From: Shewanella sairae
Lineage (GTDB): Bacteria > Pseudomonadota > Gammaproteobacteria > Enterobacterales > Shewanellaceae
DNA length: 64,000 nucleotides
Assembly: GCF_023283535.1 (NCBI RefSeq)
Contig: NZ_JAKILT010000002.1
Span: 62,001 to 126,000 of the forward strand
Reading direction: 5' to 3'
Shown: piece after piece, positions 8,592 to 16,795 of the stretch
Numbering within the stretch: position 1 is the stretch's first letter
Layout of the letters: each line of letters starts with the position of its first letter
Notes under the pieces: generated by a model
What the model was told of the DNA's origin: nothing
Databases searched by the model: none
Seen by the model: the letters and a program-made list of their open reading frames with translations, nothing else
Program-made: the position numbers and the translations under genes

Positions 8592-8837
8592 TCAAGCCAA
8601 CCAAATAGCAATAATGAACAAGATAATATAAAAAGCCATGCCCACTAAAAGGGGCTTATCAGTCGTCGATTTTCCTTTAACTCTAGAATGGGATAAAAAT
8701 GTACTTGGAGCCAACGGATAGTTGATTTTTCCCCAAGTGCAGAGATAAAGCACGATTGCACCTGTCGCGTAAAATACATAACACAGCACATAATCCCAGA
8801 CGATGGTAAACAGTAATTCAGCGGCAAACATAAACAT
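8592..8837 (-). CDS. Small membrane protein of unknown function
   Basis: An 81-residue protein with two or three hydrophobic segments (about residues 3-32 and 62-80) separated by a basic loop (SRVKGKSTTDKP). I do not recognise a family. A strong AAGGAAAG ribosome site 5 bases before the ATG supports translation. It follows another small membrane-protein gene on the same strand by 48 bp and probably shares its transcript. A longer overlapping frame at 8645-8926 lacks such support and is treated as a shadow. Confidence 0.6.
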   Translation of the reverse strand: MFMFAAELLFTIVWDYVLCYVFYATGAIVLYLCTWGKINYPLAPSTFLSHSRVKGKSTTDKPLLVGMAFYIILFIIAIWLA

Positions 8838-8885
8838 ATTGCTTTCCTTAGCAAGTGGTTTGAGGTGAAAGATAAACCTGAGCGA

Positions 8886-9113
8886 CTAACCCGCCATTTT
8901 ATATAAAAACAATATAAAACCAGCAAAACCTAGCACACCAACCACAACCATAATCGTGAGTGTTTTGGAGCGGGCCATAGATTGCAGTAATGCCACTTCA
9001 GTTTGCATAGCAAACAAATCAGTTAACGTGCTAGAACCACTATCCATGGTCGTAATTTTAGCTTTTGGCTTAGCATTCATTTTAGAGGTAACTTGCTTAT
9101 CTTCGGTGTTCAT
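8886..9113 (-). CDS. Small tail-anchored membrane protein of unknown function
   Basis: A 75-residue protein when started at the ATG at 9113, which has a GGAG ribosome site 5 bases upstream; an earlier ATG at 9128 lacks one. The first 50 residues are polar and Thr/Lys-rich. One hydrophobic helix near the C-terminus (about residues 53-71, IMVVVGVLGFAGFILFLY) is followed by KMAG, a tail-anchor layout. No family is recognised. Upstream gene of a two-gene set with the 81-residue membrane protein. Confidence 0.55.
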   Translation of the reverse strand: MNTEDKQVTSKMNAKPKAKITTMDSGSSTLTDLFAMQTEVALLQSMARSKTLTIMVVVGVLGFAGFILFLYKMAG

Positions 9114-9417
9114 ATCGTCTCCATCCATTAACGACTAGCCTACCCACCTTAAAGGTTAAAGCAAAGTTAAAGCTTGTTAACATTTAACACTGTTATATAT
9201 TGTGAATTTTTTTGAATTTAGCCAAAGCGGAAAAATGTCAAAACCATGAAATCAACCACTTAAAAACTTGTAGACTGAAAAACGCTTACCAATACTAAAT
9301 TAAGCGTGATTTGATCTTAGCAATCCCACGTGTTTGCAGGGCTATGGACTAAAGTTGATCCAGTGGAGAAATAGTTGCCGGAGTACTCCAATGATTACTT
9401 AGCATCACACATTAACC

Positions 9418-10275
9418 TTGATTGACAATAATTCTTCAGCGCAAGTCGCCTTGAATAAATCACTGCAATTGGCTAAAAAAACTAAAGCTAAAGTCACAGC
9501 GTTAAAAATTGAACGCCCCTATAACAACCTATTAAGCCGACTTGGGCTCATCCCTAACAATGCACTTGATCCTATGCTATTTGTTAAAAAGCTGCTCAGC
9601 AAATACCAGCGCCAAGGTGTCGAAGTCGAAGTCAAAACCATTCACAATGTCAAAGACCATGTGGCTATTATCAATGAAATCCAGACTCAGCATTATGATT
9701 TGGTCGTGATTAATAATAACCATCACAATAACTTTCTTGATGAGTGGCGTCCGAGCTGTGAGGCGCACCTTCTAAGAGACTGCCAACAACCTGTAATGAT
9801 CGTCGGCAACAAAAGCTGGCAAGTTAAAGGGCATATTCTTACCGCAATAGAAACCTGTAAATCAAATCAACAACACCAGCAATTGAACCAGTGCTTACTT
9901 GATGATACTCGACAGCTAGCCATGTTATTAGAAAACGATATCCATCAGGTCAATTGTTACCAATTAGACGATTTAAGTATGTCGGTTAACCCAGTAAAAC
10001 ACTGCAGCTCAGACTCACAGCAGAAACAACAGCATTGGCAGCGGTTACTAGAGAGTGCAGAGGGATACGAGCTCGAGCATGATCACTTGCACCTAGAACA
10101 AGGCTTGCCCGACCATGTCATTCCTCATGTCGCCCACCAATGTAATGCAAACATGCTAATTATTGGTGCTGGAGAACATCACGGTTTGATCAGCGAGCTT
10201 AAAGGACACACTTCATCAGTGATAATTGACCAGTTAAAATGCGACATACTGGCTATCAAACCGCAGATTCACTAA
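9418..10275 (+). CDS. Tandem-domain universal stress protein (UspE-like), 5' end disrupted or misread
   Basis: A 285-residue protein with two Usp domains (about residues 1-130 and 131-285). The second ends IIGAGEHHGLISELKGHTSS...CDILAIKP, very like the C-terminus of E. coli UspE. The frame opens only at TTG 9418, inside the first beta strand (TLTLIDNNSS), with no ribosome site. A much better start exists at ATG 9391 in the same frame, with GGAG 7 bases upstream, but the fourth codon (9400-9402) is TAG. Either translation starts at a non-AUG codon, or this is a nonsense mutation, sequencing error or readthrough case. UspE proteins bind nucleotides and act in stress and motility control. Confidence 0.72.
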   Translation: MIDNNSSAQVALNKSLQLAKKTKAKVTALKIERPYNNLLSRLGLIPNNALDPMLFVKKLLSKYQRQGVEVEVKTIHNVKDHVAIINEIQTQHYDLVVINNNHHNNFLDEWRPSCEAHLLRDCQQPVMIVGNKSWQVKGHILTAIETCKSNQQHQQLNQCLLDDTRQLAMLLENDIHQVNCYQLDDLSMSVNPVKHCSSDSQQKQQHWQRLLESAEGYELEHDHLHLEQGLPDHVIPHVAHQCNANMLIIGAGEHHGLISELKGHTSSVIIDQLKCDILAIKPQIH

Positions 10276-10291
10276 CTTGATGTATTAAGCG

Positions 10292-10630
10292 CTAATCGCG
10301 CTCTGATTGATTCTGCGCGACTATCTCTGAGTCTTTATGTGCCCAAAAGTCGACTCTAAAACGAGTATCTGCATTAAGAAATTCAACTTTATGCCAATAC
10401 TGTGGAGGTGATATTGCCGTTTCCCCAGCAGCTATAACAAGCTCTTGCTCAACTTCACCTCGCCTATCAGTAAATCCATAAAACTTGAGTTCACCACTGA
10501 GCACATGGATCTGTCCATAGACTCCAGCCTTAGTATTATGCAGGTGCAGGAACATTTTAGGGACGGCGTCTTTTTCAAAAACAGCAGTGGATTTATAATT
10601 CACATAATCAGTCGGGATCGCATTCATCAT
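10292..10630 (-). CDS. YeaR/TehB-like cupin protein (DUF1971)
   Basis: A 112-residue single-domain cupin of the DUF1971 family. It has the usual opening IPTDYVNYKSTAVFEKDAVP, the central FLHLHNTKAGVYGQIHVLSG, and the late SPPQYWHKVEF with conserved histidine. In E. coli YeaR is induced by nitrate and nitric oxide, and the same domain is fused to TehB in tellurite resistance. The biochemical role is unknown. It sits convergent with the universal stress protein gene and divergent from the YcxB-like gene. An AAAGAGG ribosome site precedes the start; a second ATG at codon 2 is equally possible. Confidence 0.82.
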   Translation of the reverse strand: MMNAIPTDYVNYKSTAVFEKDAVPKMFLHLHNTKAGVYGQIHVLSGELKFYGFTDRRGEVEQELVIAAGETAISPPQYWHKVEFLNADTRFRVDFWAHKDSEIVAQNQSERD

Positions 10631-10762
10631 TAAACCTCTTTTGTTAAAGTGTAATTAATCCGATTTAAGCTCAAGTTAAGCGACTAGCAGCAAACTAAAT
10701 ACTATAATCACAGCCAGTATATCGATATAAAGCGCATACACCTCAGGCGACAACGAGAACCA

Positions 10763-11269
10763 ATGAATCAAGAATATAGTTACACTACCCAATATACCCT
10801 AGATAAAAGCCATTTTAGTGAATGTTATGATGAATCAGCTGTGGTTGACTCCTCAATCAAAGCTTATCGTAAGGCGATCATATTTGCCGTTGTCGGTACC
10901 GCACTCATGCTAACCAATATAAACGGTTATGCTTCGTGGTTTTTGATAGCGCTAAGTGCATTAGAAGCGCTAAGCGTAAAATTTAGAAAGCCATGGTGGT
11001 TGATGCGTCAAATGATGAGTAAAGCCGCCAATAATGAAGTGACCTTAACACTGAATGAATCAGGAATAAGTAACGATTCATTTTATGTGCAAGGCACAAT
11101 TTTATGGCAAGACATTGTTGAGTCCACCGAAACTGAACAAGGATTTCTATTCAAGCTACCTAAGTCGGTAAGTTATTTATCAAAGCGCAGTTTAGATAAA
11201 GAAGCCATAGCCTTTGTATTGAACAAAACTAAAGATATACAAGCTCCGCAAGCCAAGGCTAATCTCTAA
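10763..11269 (+). CDS. YcxB-like membrane protein
   Basis: A 168-residue protein with two adjacent hydrophobic helices (about residues 37-70) and a cytoplasmic C-terminal domain with a PH-like beta pattern (VTLTLNESGISNDSFYVQGTI, then LWQDIVESTETEQGFLFKLP). This matches the YcxB-like family, which has no defined function. The segment KRSLDKEAIAFVLNK near the end is also typical. Its stop overlaps the convergent GNAT gene by 11 bp. Confidence 0.68.
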   Translation: MNQEYSYTTQYTLDKSHFSECYDESAVVDSSIKAYRKAIIFAVVGTALMLTNINGYASWFLIALSALEALSVKFRKPWWLMRQMMSKAANNEVTLTLNESGISNDSFYVQGTILWQDIVESTETEQGFLFKLPKSVSYLSKRSLDKEAIAFVLNKTKDIQAPQAKANL

Positions 11270-11801
11270 CATTTGCCATTAGAAATGCGTCGATATACTC
11301 GCCGTTGCGAAAAGCATATTCACGCATTTCTCCCTCAATCACAAAGCCGTGCTTTTTATACAAACTAATCGCTAAATGGTTGTCAGTATAAACTTCTAGT
11401 TCTATACGTCTTATCGCCAACCAATTTTGCGCTAAAGAAACCATAGCCTCAAGCAGCGCAGAGGCAATCCCCATGCCTCTAAAGTCTTCATGCACAGCCA
11501 TGCCTATATTGGCAACATGCTTACGCCTTGGGTTGCAAAAGACCTCCATACCTATCTGGCCAATCACTTCTCCGTCTCTGATAGCTACCAAGCTATAGAA
11601 GTTATCAGCTAAATCTAGTAAGCGTTTTTGCCATACCTGTAATGAAGCAAATGGCTGCTGCAGAGTCTCACTGTAGCAACTTGATTGACTGTATAGCTGA
11701 TATATCCCTTCAATATCAGCATCTAAGCTGTGACGAATATCAATATCTATTAAAATAGTTTTGTCTAATCCTTGTACTACATTTGCATCAATCACTCTCA
11801 A
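11259..11801 (-). CDS. GNAT N-acetyltransferase, YhhY (AaaT)-like
   Basis: A 180-residue GNAT enzyme. Acetyl-CoA-binding motif A is HEDFRGMGIASALLEAMV (about residues 104-121), followed by NWLAIRRIELEVYTDNHLAI and the C-terminal KKHGFVIEGEMREYAFRNGE. The order and wording closely follow E. coli YhhY (AaaT), an N-acetyltransferase reported to act on free amino acids such as phenylalanine and methionine. The first 18-20 residues extend beyond the usual family start, so a downstream start is possible. Substrate is inferred by resemblance. Confidence 0.82.
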   Translation of the reverse strand: MRVIDANVVQGLDKTILIDIDIRHSLDADIEGIYQLYSQSSCYSETLQQPFASLQVWQKRLLDLADNFYSLVAIRDGEVIGQIGMEVFCNPRRKHVANIGMAVHEDFRGMGIASALLEAMVSLAQNWLAIRRIELEVYTDNHLAISLYKKHGFVIEGEMREYAFRNGEYIDAFLMANVRD

Positions 11802-12042
11802 TCCCTTTTAGTCAATATTACCCGCTAAAAACTTAGTAAAAAAAACACCTTAAATATCAATAGCTAAAATCAAGAGGAATCAGTTTAAGGTTTTGTTAAC
11901 ACATCAACATTAACCAGCAGGTGACTAATTTACAACCTGTATCAGTTTGCAACAAACTTCTTATCTCGCATGCTGCTTTTTGGAATAGATGATACTCTAT
12001 GAATCCATATGTTAATTTTGTAATCATGAGTCAAACTTTTAG

Positions 12043-12921
12043 ATGCCACTTTTTTTCGTATTATTACTGGCCGCTAGCCTGTTTTTTGGGGTTGGGGTAG
12101 CCAAGGCTTCAACTAACTGTGAAAACAATACTGACTGCATTGAAGTCGGTCGTTGGGATATTGGCTTGGCCTTAGGCTATGGCATGAAATCTAATCCGCT
12201 AAAAGACTTCGATGATATTCCTATCTATGCGGTTCCGACACTTGCTTACTATGGCGAAAGCTGGTTTTTTGATAATGGCAATATCGGTTATACCCTTGCT
12301 GAAGGTGAAAACTTCACCATCAACCTAATTACAACATTTAGTAACGATAGCGCCTTTTTCCACCGCTGGGACCCCTCTAATATATTCTTACTTAGCGGTG
12401 ATAACACTCAGAGCGCAATTGCTCCGATGGCGAGCACAATGAAAGCTTTTGACACGCCAGACGAAAGAGCTATAGGCGAACTTAAAAATAGAAACTTTAC
12501 ATATCTTGGCGGAGCAGAGGCATTTATTTACACCCGTTTTGGTATAGTCCATGCTAGCCTTGCTCATGACATCTTAGATGTACATGGCGGTTTCGAGTCT
12601 AGATTAAAATGGTTTTACAACATTCCATTAGACAGATGGAACTTTGAGTTTGCTGCCGTTTTAGACTGGAAAAGCGAAGAAGTTGTTGATTACTATTATG
12701 GTGTTAGGCCAAGTGAAAGTTTCTATTGGAGTCAAGCATATCAAGCGGAGTCAGCGTTGAATAAAAGCATCGAGTTTACTGGCCAGTACGTTTTAACAAA
12801 AAACTGGAATTTACTTCTCGTTGCCCGCTATACCGATATTGCTGATGAAATAGCTGAGAGTCCCTTGTTAGATAAAGGTTATACGACCACTTACTTTGTT
12901 AGTGCTGCATATAGGTTCTAA
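12043..12921 (+). CDS. MipA/OmpV-family outer-membrane protein
   Basis: A 292-residue protein with a signal peptide (about residues 1-22, cleavage near AKA) followed by an all-beta, outer-membrane barrel-like sequence. WDIGLALGYGMKSNPL at the start, IPLDRWNFEFAAVLDWKSEE in the middle and a terminal aromatic (AAYRF) fit the MipA/OmpV family. MipA in E. coli scaffolds MltA and PBP1B; other members are osmolarity-regulated porins. It heads a four-gene cluster with DUF3019, an RstA-like regulator and an RstB-like kinase, 5 bp from the next gene, so it is likely both output and part of the signalling unit. Confidence 0.85.
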   Translation: MPLFFVLLLAASLFFGVGVAKASTNCENNTDCIEVGRWDIGLALGYGMKSNPLKDFDDIPIYAVPTLAYYGESWFFDNGNIGYTLAEGENFTINLITTFSNDSAFFHRWDPSNIFLLSGDNTQSAIAPMASTMKAFDTPDERAIGELKNRNFTYLGGAEAFIYTRFGIVHASLAHDILDVHGGFESRLKWFYNIPLDRWNFEFAAVLDWKSEEVVDYYYGVRPSESFYWSQAYQAESALNKSIEFTGQYVLTKNWNLLLVARYTDIADEIAESPLLDKGYTTTYFVSAAYRF

Positions 12922-12926
12922 TTCAA

Positions 12927-13349
12927 GTGCTTTCAAAATCTAAACTACTCTTCTTACCGCTATTGTTAAGTTTACTGCTTAGCGCTAGTGCTATTGCAGA
13001 AAACACAACTGAAGAGCCTGTACCAGAACCCAAACTAACATTATCTCCGGAAATATGCATCACTTCGGCAGATCAGGAGACTTGCGATATTGAAGTTACA
13101 CTCAACTGGCAAGCTGAAACAAATAAAACCGTTTGCATCATTTCTGATTACAAAGATTTAAACAAGTGGTGTAGTTCATCACCTAATATTCACTCTTTTA
13201 GCGTCAATATCAGTGCTACACGTGATATTCAGTTTGTGATGATAGACAAAGATACCCACGAGACTATTGCAGGTGTAAAATTAAAAGTTACACAAGCGTC
13301 TCCGCCTCAAGTCAGGCGAAGATACCGCAACCCATGGAGTTTATTCTAA
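12927..13349 (+). CDS. DUF3019 secreted protein
   Basis: A 140-residue protein with a signal peptide (about residues 1-24, ending SAIA-EN) and a mature beta-rich domain. It has four cysteines (ICITSADQETCDIEV, TVCIISD, NKWCSS) that could form two disulfides. The layout matches DUF3019, a family seen mainly in Shewanella and relatives beside a MipA/OmpV gene and a two-component system. It starts with GTG 5 bp after the mipA-like stop, and its TAA overlaps the next gene's ATG. The function is unknown; a periplasmic ligand or accessory of the RstB-like sensor is inferred from position only. Confidence 0.8.
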   Translation: MLSKSKLLFLPLLLSLLLSASAIAENTTEEPVPEPKLTLSPEICITSADQETCDIEVTLNWQAETNKTVCIISDYKDLNKWCSSSPNIHSFSVNISATRDIQFVMIDKDTHETIAGVKLKVTQASPPQVRRRYRNPWSLF

Positions 13350-14062
13350 TGACCAATTTGCAATCTACGCATAGAGTATTGTTAGTCGAAGATGATATTC
13401 GTTTGGCCAATTTGATTGTCGACTATTTAAAGTCCCATGGCATGCATGTCGAAGTAGAACGTAGAGGCGACACCGTTCTAACCCGTCTAATTAACTATAA
13501 ACCTGACATTATCTTACTCGACATTATGCTGCCAGGTATGGACGGTTTAACTTTATGTGAAAAACTACCTGACTACTTTGCCGGCCCAATTCTACTGATG
13601 AGCGCACTTGGCTCTAACGAAGATCAGATCAAAGGTCTAGAACTCGGCGCAGACGATTACGTTGTTAAGCCGGTTGACCCAGCCTTACTGGTTGCACGCA
13701 TCAATAACCTGCTGCGTCGTCAAGCCAAACCTACTCAAGTCGAATCTCACTGCCTAAGCTTTGGTAAATTAAGCATTGATCCACATACTCAAGCAATCCG
13801 TTTAGGAGAGACTGAAGTCGACTTAACCAGCCATGAATTTGAGTTATTGTGGTTACTAGCGTCACAGGCAGGTCAAGTCATGAGCCGCCAGTATATCTAT
13901 CAGTATTTACTCAATATTGATTTTGACGGTAAAGACAGAAAAATCGATGTCCGCATTTCACGCCTAAGAAAGAAACTAGGCGACAACATCGAAACACCTT
14001 TTAGAATTAAAACCGTTTGGGGCCAAGGTTATCTATTTGCACCTGAAGCCTGGAACAATTAA
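13349..14062 (+). CDS. rstA: RstA-like OmpR-family response regulator
   Basis: A 237-residue regulator when started at the ATG overlapping the DUF3019 stop (TAATG); a start 15 bp upstream is less likely. The receiver domain (about residues 8-120) has acidic pocket VEDD and phospho-acceptor Asp58 in ILLDIMLPGMDG. The C-terminal winged helix has SRLRKKLGDN and ends KTVWGQGYLFAPEAW, nearly the same as E. coli RstA. RstA is linked to acid, Mg2+ and iron responses in enterics. The neighbouring envelope genes are likely targets here. Confidence 0.86.
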   Translation: MTNLQSTHRVLLVEDDIRLANLIVDYLKSHGMHVEVERRGDTVLTRLINYKPDIILLDIMLPGMDGLTLCEKLPDYFAGPILLMSALGSNEDQIKGLELGADDYVVKPVDPALLVARINNLLRRQAKPTQVESHCLSFGKLSIDPHTQAIRLGETEVDLTSHEFELLWLLASQAGQVMSRQYIYQYLLNIDFDGKDRKIDVRISRLRKKLGDNIETPFRIKTVWGQGYLFAPEAWNN

Positions 14063-14080
14063 TTCAGCTTTATTTAGTCG

Positions 14081-15337
14081 ATGAAGCGATTATTTATCAG
14101 CCTGTATCTACTGCTCAGCCTTGGTGTTTTAGGCATTGGCTGGGCCTTAGATAACTTATGGCAAAGTAATGTTGATGATAAAGGTGCACAAGATGCACCT
14201 TTAATTGCTTTAGCACAGGTGCTAGCAGCCTTACCCATCGAGCAGCGCCAAGCCATGCTAGATGCCATCGAGCCAGATCCAAAACTTCCCCTAACTTTAC
14301 TCGATGCTAAGCAAGTCGCTTTTTCAAGTGAGCAAATGGTGCAAGCTAATAAGGTGATAGCAACGCCTCATGATATTAATCATGAGCTGCATTTTGTGGC
14401 TGTTGGCGAGCAGCTCCTAATGGCCGGCCCCATAGAGTTAGATCCACGGGCAAGCCTAAGAAACCTTTATAATATTTTTTTCTATCTACTATTAGGCTTC
14501 ATTGTCCTTATTTGGGTATGGCCTCTTTCAAAAGATTTAAAAATACTGGGTAAAGCCACCAAAGAGTTTGGTCAAGCGAAGTGGGATACACGTATTCAGC
14601 TAACAAAAAGCTCGCAAGTTTTACCGCTAGCAGATACCTTTAATGATATGGCGGCTCATATTAGCGCCCTTATCGAAAACCAAAAACATCTTTCTAATGC
14701 CGTATCTCACGAAATTAGAACGCCACTAGCAAGGCTTAAGTTTGCCTTGGCATTATTGCCTCAATACTGCCTACCCGACTCAGATAAAGACAAGCGTCAG
14801 CGTTTTCTCGATGAGATGCAACTCGACATTAAAGAGATGGAAAACCTACTACAAGAGTTATTAACCTACGCCAGCTTGGAAACCCAGCGTGAATCTCTAC
14901 ACTTTGAGCGTTGCGATTTAAACAGTTTGGTCGCCCAGACAATTAGACGCTTACAAAGCCACCATCCAACACCGATTGTACTCAATGAACCTGCAACAAC
15001 CATTTATCTAACCGCTGAGCCATCATTGGTTGAGAGAGCGTTGCAAAACCTTATCACCAACGCACAACGCTTCTCGACCGATAACATTGTAGTGAAGATA
15101 TCTGAACAAAATGATGGAATTAGATTAAGCGTAACTGACAATGGTGAGGGGATCCTAAAGCAGGACCAAAGCAAAATATTTGAGCCTTTTTACCGCAGTG
15201 CGAGTAGCAAAAATGGCAACAAAGGTCACGGATTAGGCTTAGCTATTATTAAGCGGATAATGGAAAGGCATCACGGTGAAGTGACTTTATTTAGTGAGCC
15301 AGGCGATACCCGTTTCACCTTATTTTGGCCCAAGTAA
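14081..15337 (+). CDS. rstB: RstB-like sensor histidine kinase
   Basis: A 418-residue membrane kinase. Two membrane helices (about residues 5-24 and 130-148) enclose a roughly 105-residue periplasmic sensor. HAMP follows (about 150-200). The dimerisation helix has SNAVSHEIRTPLARLKFAL with phospho-acceptor His210, and the ATPase domain has N box NLITNAQRF, DNGEG and GHGLGLAIIKR. It is the cognate partner of the RstA-like regulator 18 bp upstream. The periplasmic domain is unlike common PAS or Cache sensors at sight; the co-encoded DUF3019 and MipA proteins are candidate signal inputs. Confidence 0.86.
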   Translation: MKRLFISLYLLLSLGVLGIGWALDNLWQSNVDDKGAQDAPLIALAQVLAALPIEQRQAMLDAIEPDPKLPLTLLDAKQVAFSSEQMVQANKVIATPHDINHELHFVAVGEQLLMAGPIELDPRASLRNLYNIFFYLLLGFIVLIWVWPLSKDLKILGKATKEFGQAKWDTRIQLTKSSQVLPLADTFNDMAAHISALIENQKHLSNAVSHEIRTPLARLKFALALLPQYCLPDSDKDKRQRFLDEMQLDIKEMENLLQELLTYASLETQRESLHFERCDLNSLVAQTIRRLQSHHPTPIVLNEPATTIYLTAEPSLVERALQNLITNAQRFSTDNIVVKISEQNDGIRLSVTDNGEGILKQDQSKIFEPFYRSASSKNGNKGHGLGLAIIKRIMERHHGEVTLFSEPGDTRFTLFWPK

Positions 15338-15348
15338 AACAGGCTAAC

Positions 15349-15645
15349 TTAGTCTTTAACAGGAACATCAGCTTCGAGAGCTTCCTCGCCAAAATCTAAA
15401 TTGCTATTAATCTTACTTCGCTCATCCTGTAATTGCGCCTTTTTAGCTTTTAAAAAGGCCAGCTGACGTCGACGTTTGCGCTGCTTACACAAACGGATCA
15501 CATCGTATTTTTGCGCATCAGAAAACTCAAGCCAATTAAAACGCTCGTTACGATTGCGCAAGCACCCCATACAATAGCCTCTAGCATCACTTTGGCATAC
15601 ACCTATGCAAGGGCTGGGGATCTCAAAAAACTCTAATTGCTCCAT
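15349..15645 (-). CDS. DUF1289 Fe-S-like cysteine protein (YdhL-like)
   Basis: A 98-residue protein opening with IPSPCIGVCQSDARGYCMGC, the four-cysteine CxxxC...CxxC signature of DUF1289, followed by LRNRNERFNWLEFSDAQK and a very basic stretch (RLCKQRKRRRQ). Family members are short cytoplasmic proteins, presumably metal-binding. The last 35 residues are charged and outside the domain. The gene is convergent with the rstB-like gene, whose stop is 12 bp away. Confidence 0.85.
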   Translation of the reverse strand: MEQLEFFEIPSPCIGVCQSDARGYCMGCLRNRNERFNWLEFSDAQKYDVIRLCKQRKRRRQLAFLKAKKAQLQDERSKINSNLDFGEEALEADVPVKD

Positions 15646-15811
15646 AGGTTAAACATATACCATCTTGACAAGGAAAGGCTAAAATAAATACAGTAGATGT
15701 TCCTTTTCGGCAACTAAACGCTAGGTCATCTAATTGATTTAACAGCGTTGCTCTTTAGTTTAATACGCTACTCGCTCAGCTTTGTTCAAGCTTTCAATAA
15801 GGATGATAATA

Positions 15812-16363
15812 ATGAAAACGCTATTACAACGTACATTCACTAGCATAGCCGCCACCTCCTTATTGCTTTTAACGGCTTGTAGTTCCACCCCAAAAAATGA
15901 CTATGATGTTAATTATGACTTTTCTCAACTAAAGACATTTAGTCAACTTGCACCAGCAACCAACAATGACCCCTTAAGCGCAAACCGAATTCAGCAAGCG
16001 ATAGCCAGCGCCTTGGTCAATCAAGGCTTTAGCGCGCAGGAGCAAACAGCAGATTTCCATGTTAGCTATAGCTTTAAAGTAGAAAACAAACCTAAAGATT
16101 CAGGTTTTTCCATTGGCTTAGGTACCGGAACTTGGGGCAGTTCTGGTGGAGCAAGTATCGGCACTAGCGTTGATGTACCTGTGGGTAGTGATACCGCTAA
16201 GGTTCAAACGATTCAAATAGATATCATTGACCCAAGCAGCAATCAGCTTATTTGGCGTGGTTCAGATAAGTTTACTTTTGATGAAGGTGGCGCAGCAAAA
16301 GCTGATGAAACCAATATCACTGTTGCCAAAATACTTGCTCAATTCCCACCTAATACCAATTAG
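15812..16363 (+). CDS. DUF4136 lipoprotein; stop codon lies in a MITE end
   Basis: A 183-residue lipoprotein from the ATG at 15812 (a TTG 30 bp upstream is a worse start). The signal peptide ends in the lipobox LLTAC, with the lipidated Cys near residue 22, so the protein is membrane-anchored. The mature part begins DVNYDFSQLKTFSQL and has the DUF4136 pattern, including FHVSYSFKVENKP, a Gly/Ser-rich segment and a late IDIIDPSSNQLIWRG. Function unknown. The final residues NTN and the TAG stop are encoded within the terminal inverted repeat of the adjoining mobile element, so the original C-terminus may have been changed by the insertion. Confidence 0.8.
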   Translation: MKTLLQRTFTSIAATSLLLLTACSSTPKNDYDVNYDFSQLKTFSQLAPATNNDPLSANRIQQAIASALVNQGFSAQEQTADFHVSYSFKVENKPKDSGFSIGLGTGTWGSSGGASIGTSVDVPVGSDTAKVQTIQIDIIDPSSNQLIWRGSDKFTFDEGGAAKADETNITVAKILAQFPPNTN

Positions 16364-16681
16364 TATAAAGATTTGGTCGCTCAGCGAGAATTTAGCGGCA
16401 CTGAGACAAGGTCATTAAGTGCTCCTGCTTTAATGACATTCGCTGCATCCATGCAGCTCGCAACGAGTGAAGAGCATAGTTAAACTAGGTTCAAGCTTCT
16501 TCTTTTTATCAAGAGTCGCAGTATCAGAGCCGCTAAAACTCGCCATTCTGGAGCGTTTTTGGCTGCCTACTTCAGCGTTGAATAACTTCACAAGGGAGCA
16601 ACCATTCTTTTAGTTATTCGCCTTGAATTAGTTTGCCAAAATCGCTCTGAGTAGATCAACTTCTTATACTAATTGGTATAA
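16353..16681. mobile_element. MITE-like repeat, copy A
   Basis: A non-coding element of about 329 bp bounded by inverted ends (ATACCAATTAGTATAA at 16353-16368; its reverse complement ends near 16680). A second copy lies in opposite orientation at 34875-35143. The copies share long blocks, for example GCAAACTAATTCAAGGCGAA and GAAGTAGGCAGCCAAAAACG, read on the minus strand here. Copy A carries an extra stretch of about 60 bp with two small hairpins (GTCATTAA/TTAATGAC around 16411-16433 and CTGCATCCATGCAG). No ORF. It fills the 432-bp gap between the DUF4136 and AAA genes and supplies the DUF4136 stop. Confidence 0.82.
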
Positions 16682-16795
16682 TAAGCAGCCTTAATCGCAA
16701 GTCAACAAGGCTTTGTAGCGGCATAATATCCACATAAAACACCAACGAACCACTATCAATATAGGGTTCGTTTATTGGCGGGCTATGCAAAACTT

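Noticed and set aside
8645..8926. 93-aa frame overlapping the two small membrane-protein genes
   Set aside because: Overlaps both supported genes, lacks a ribosome site; treated as a shadow.
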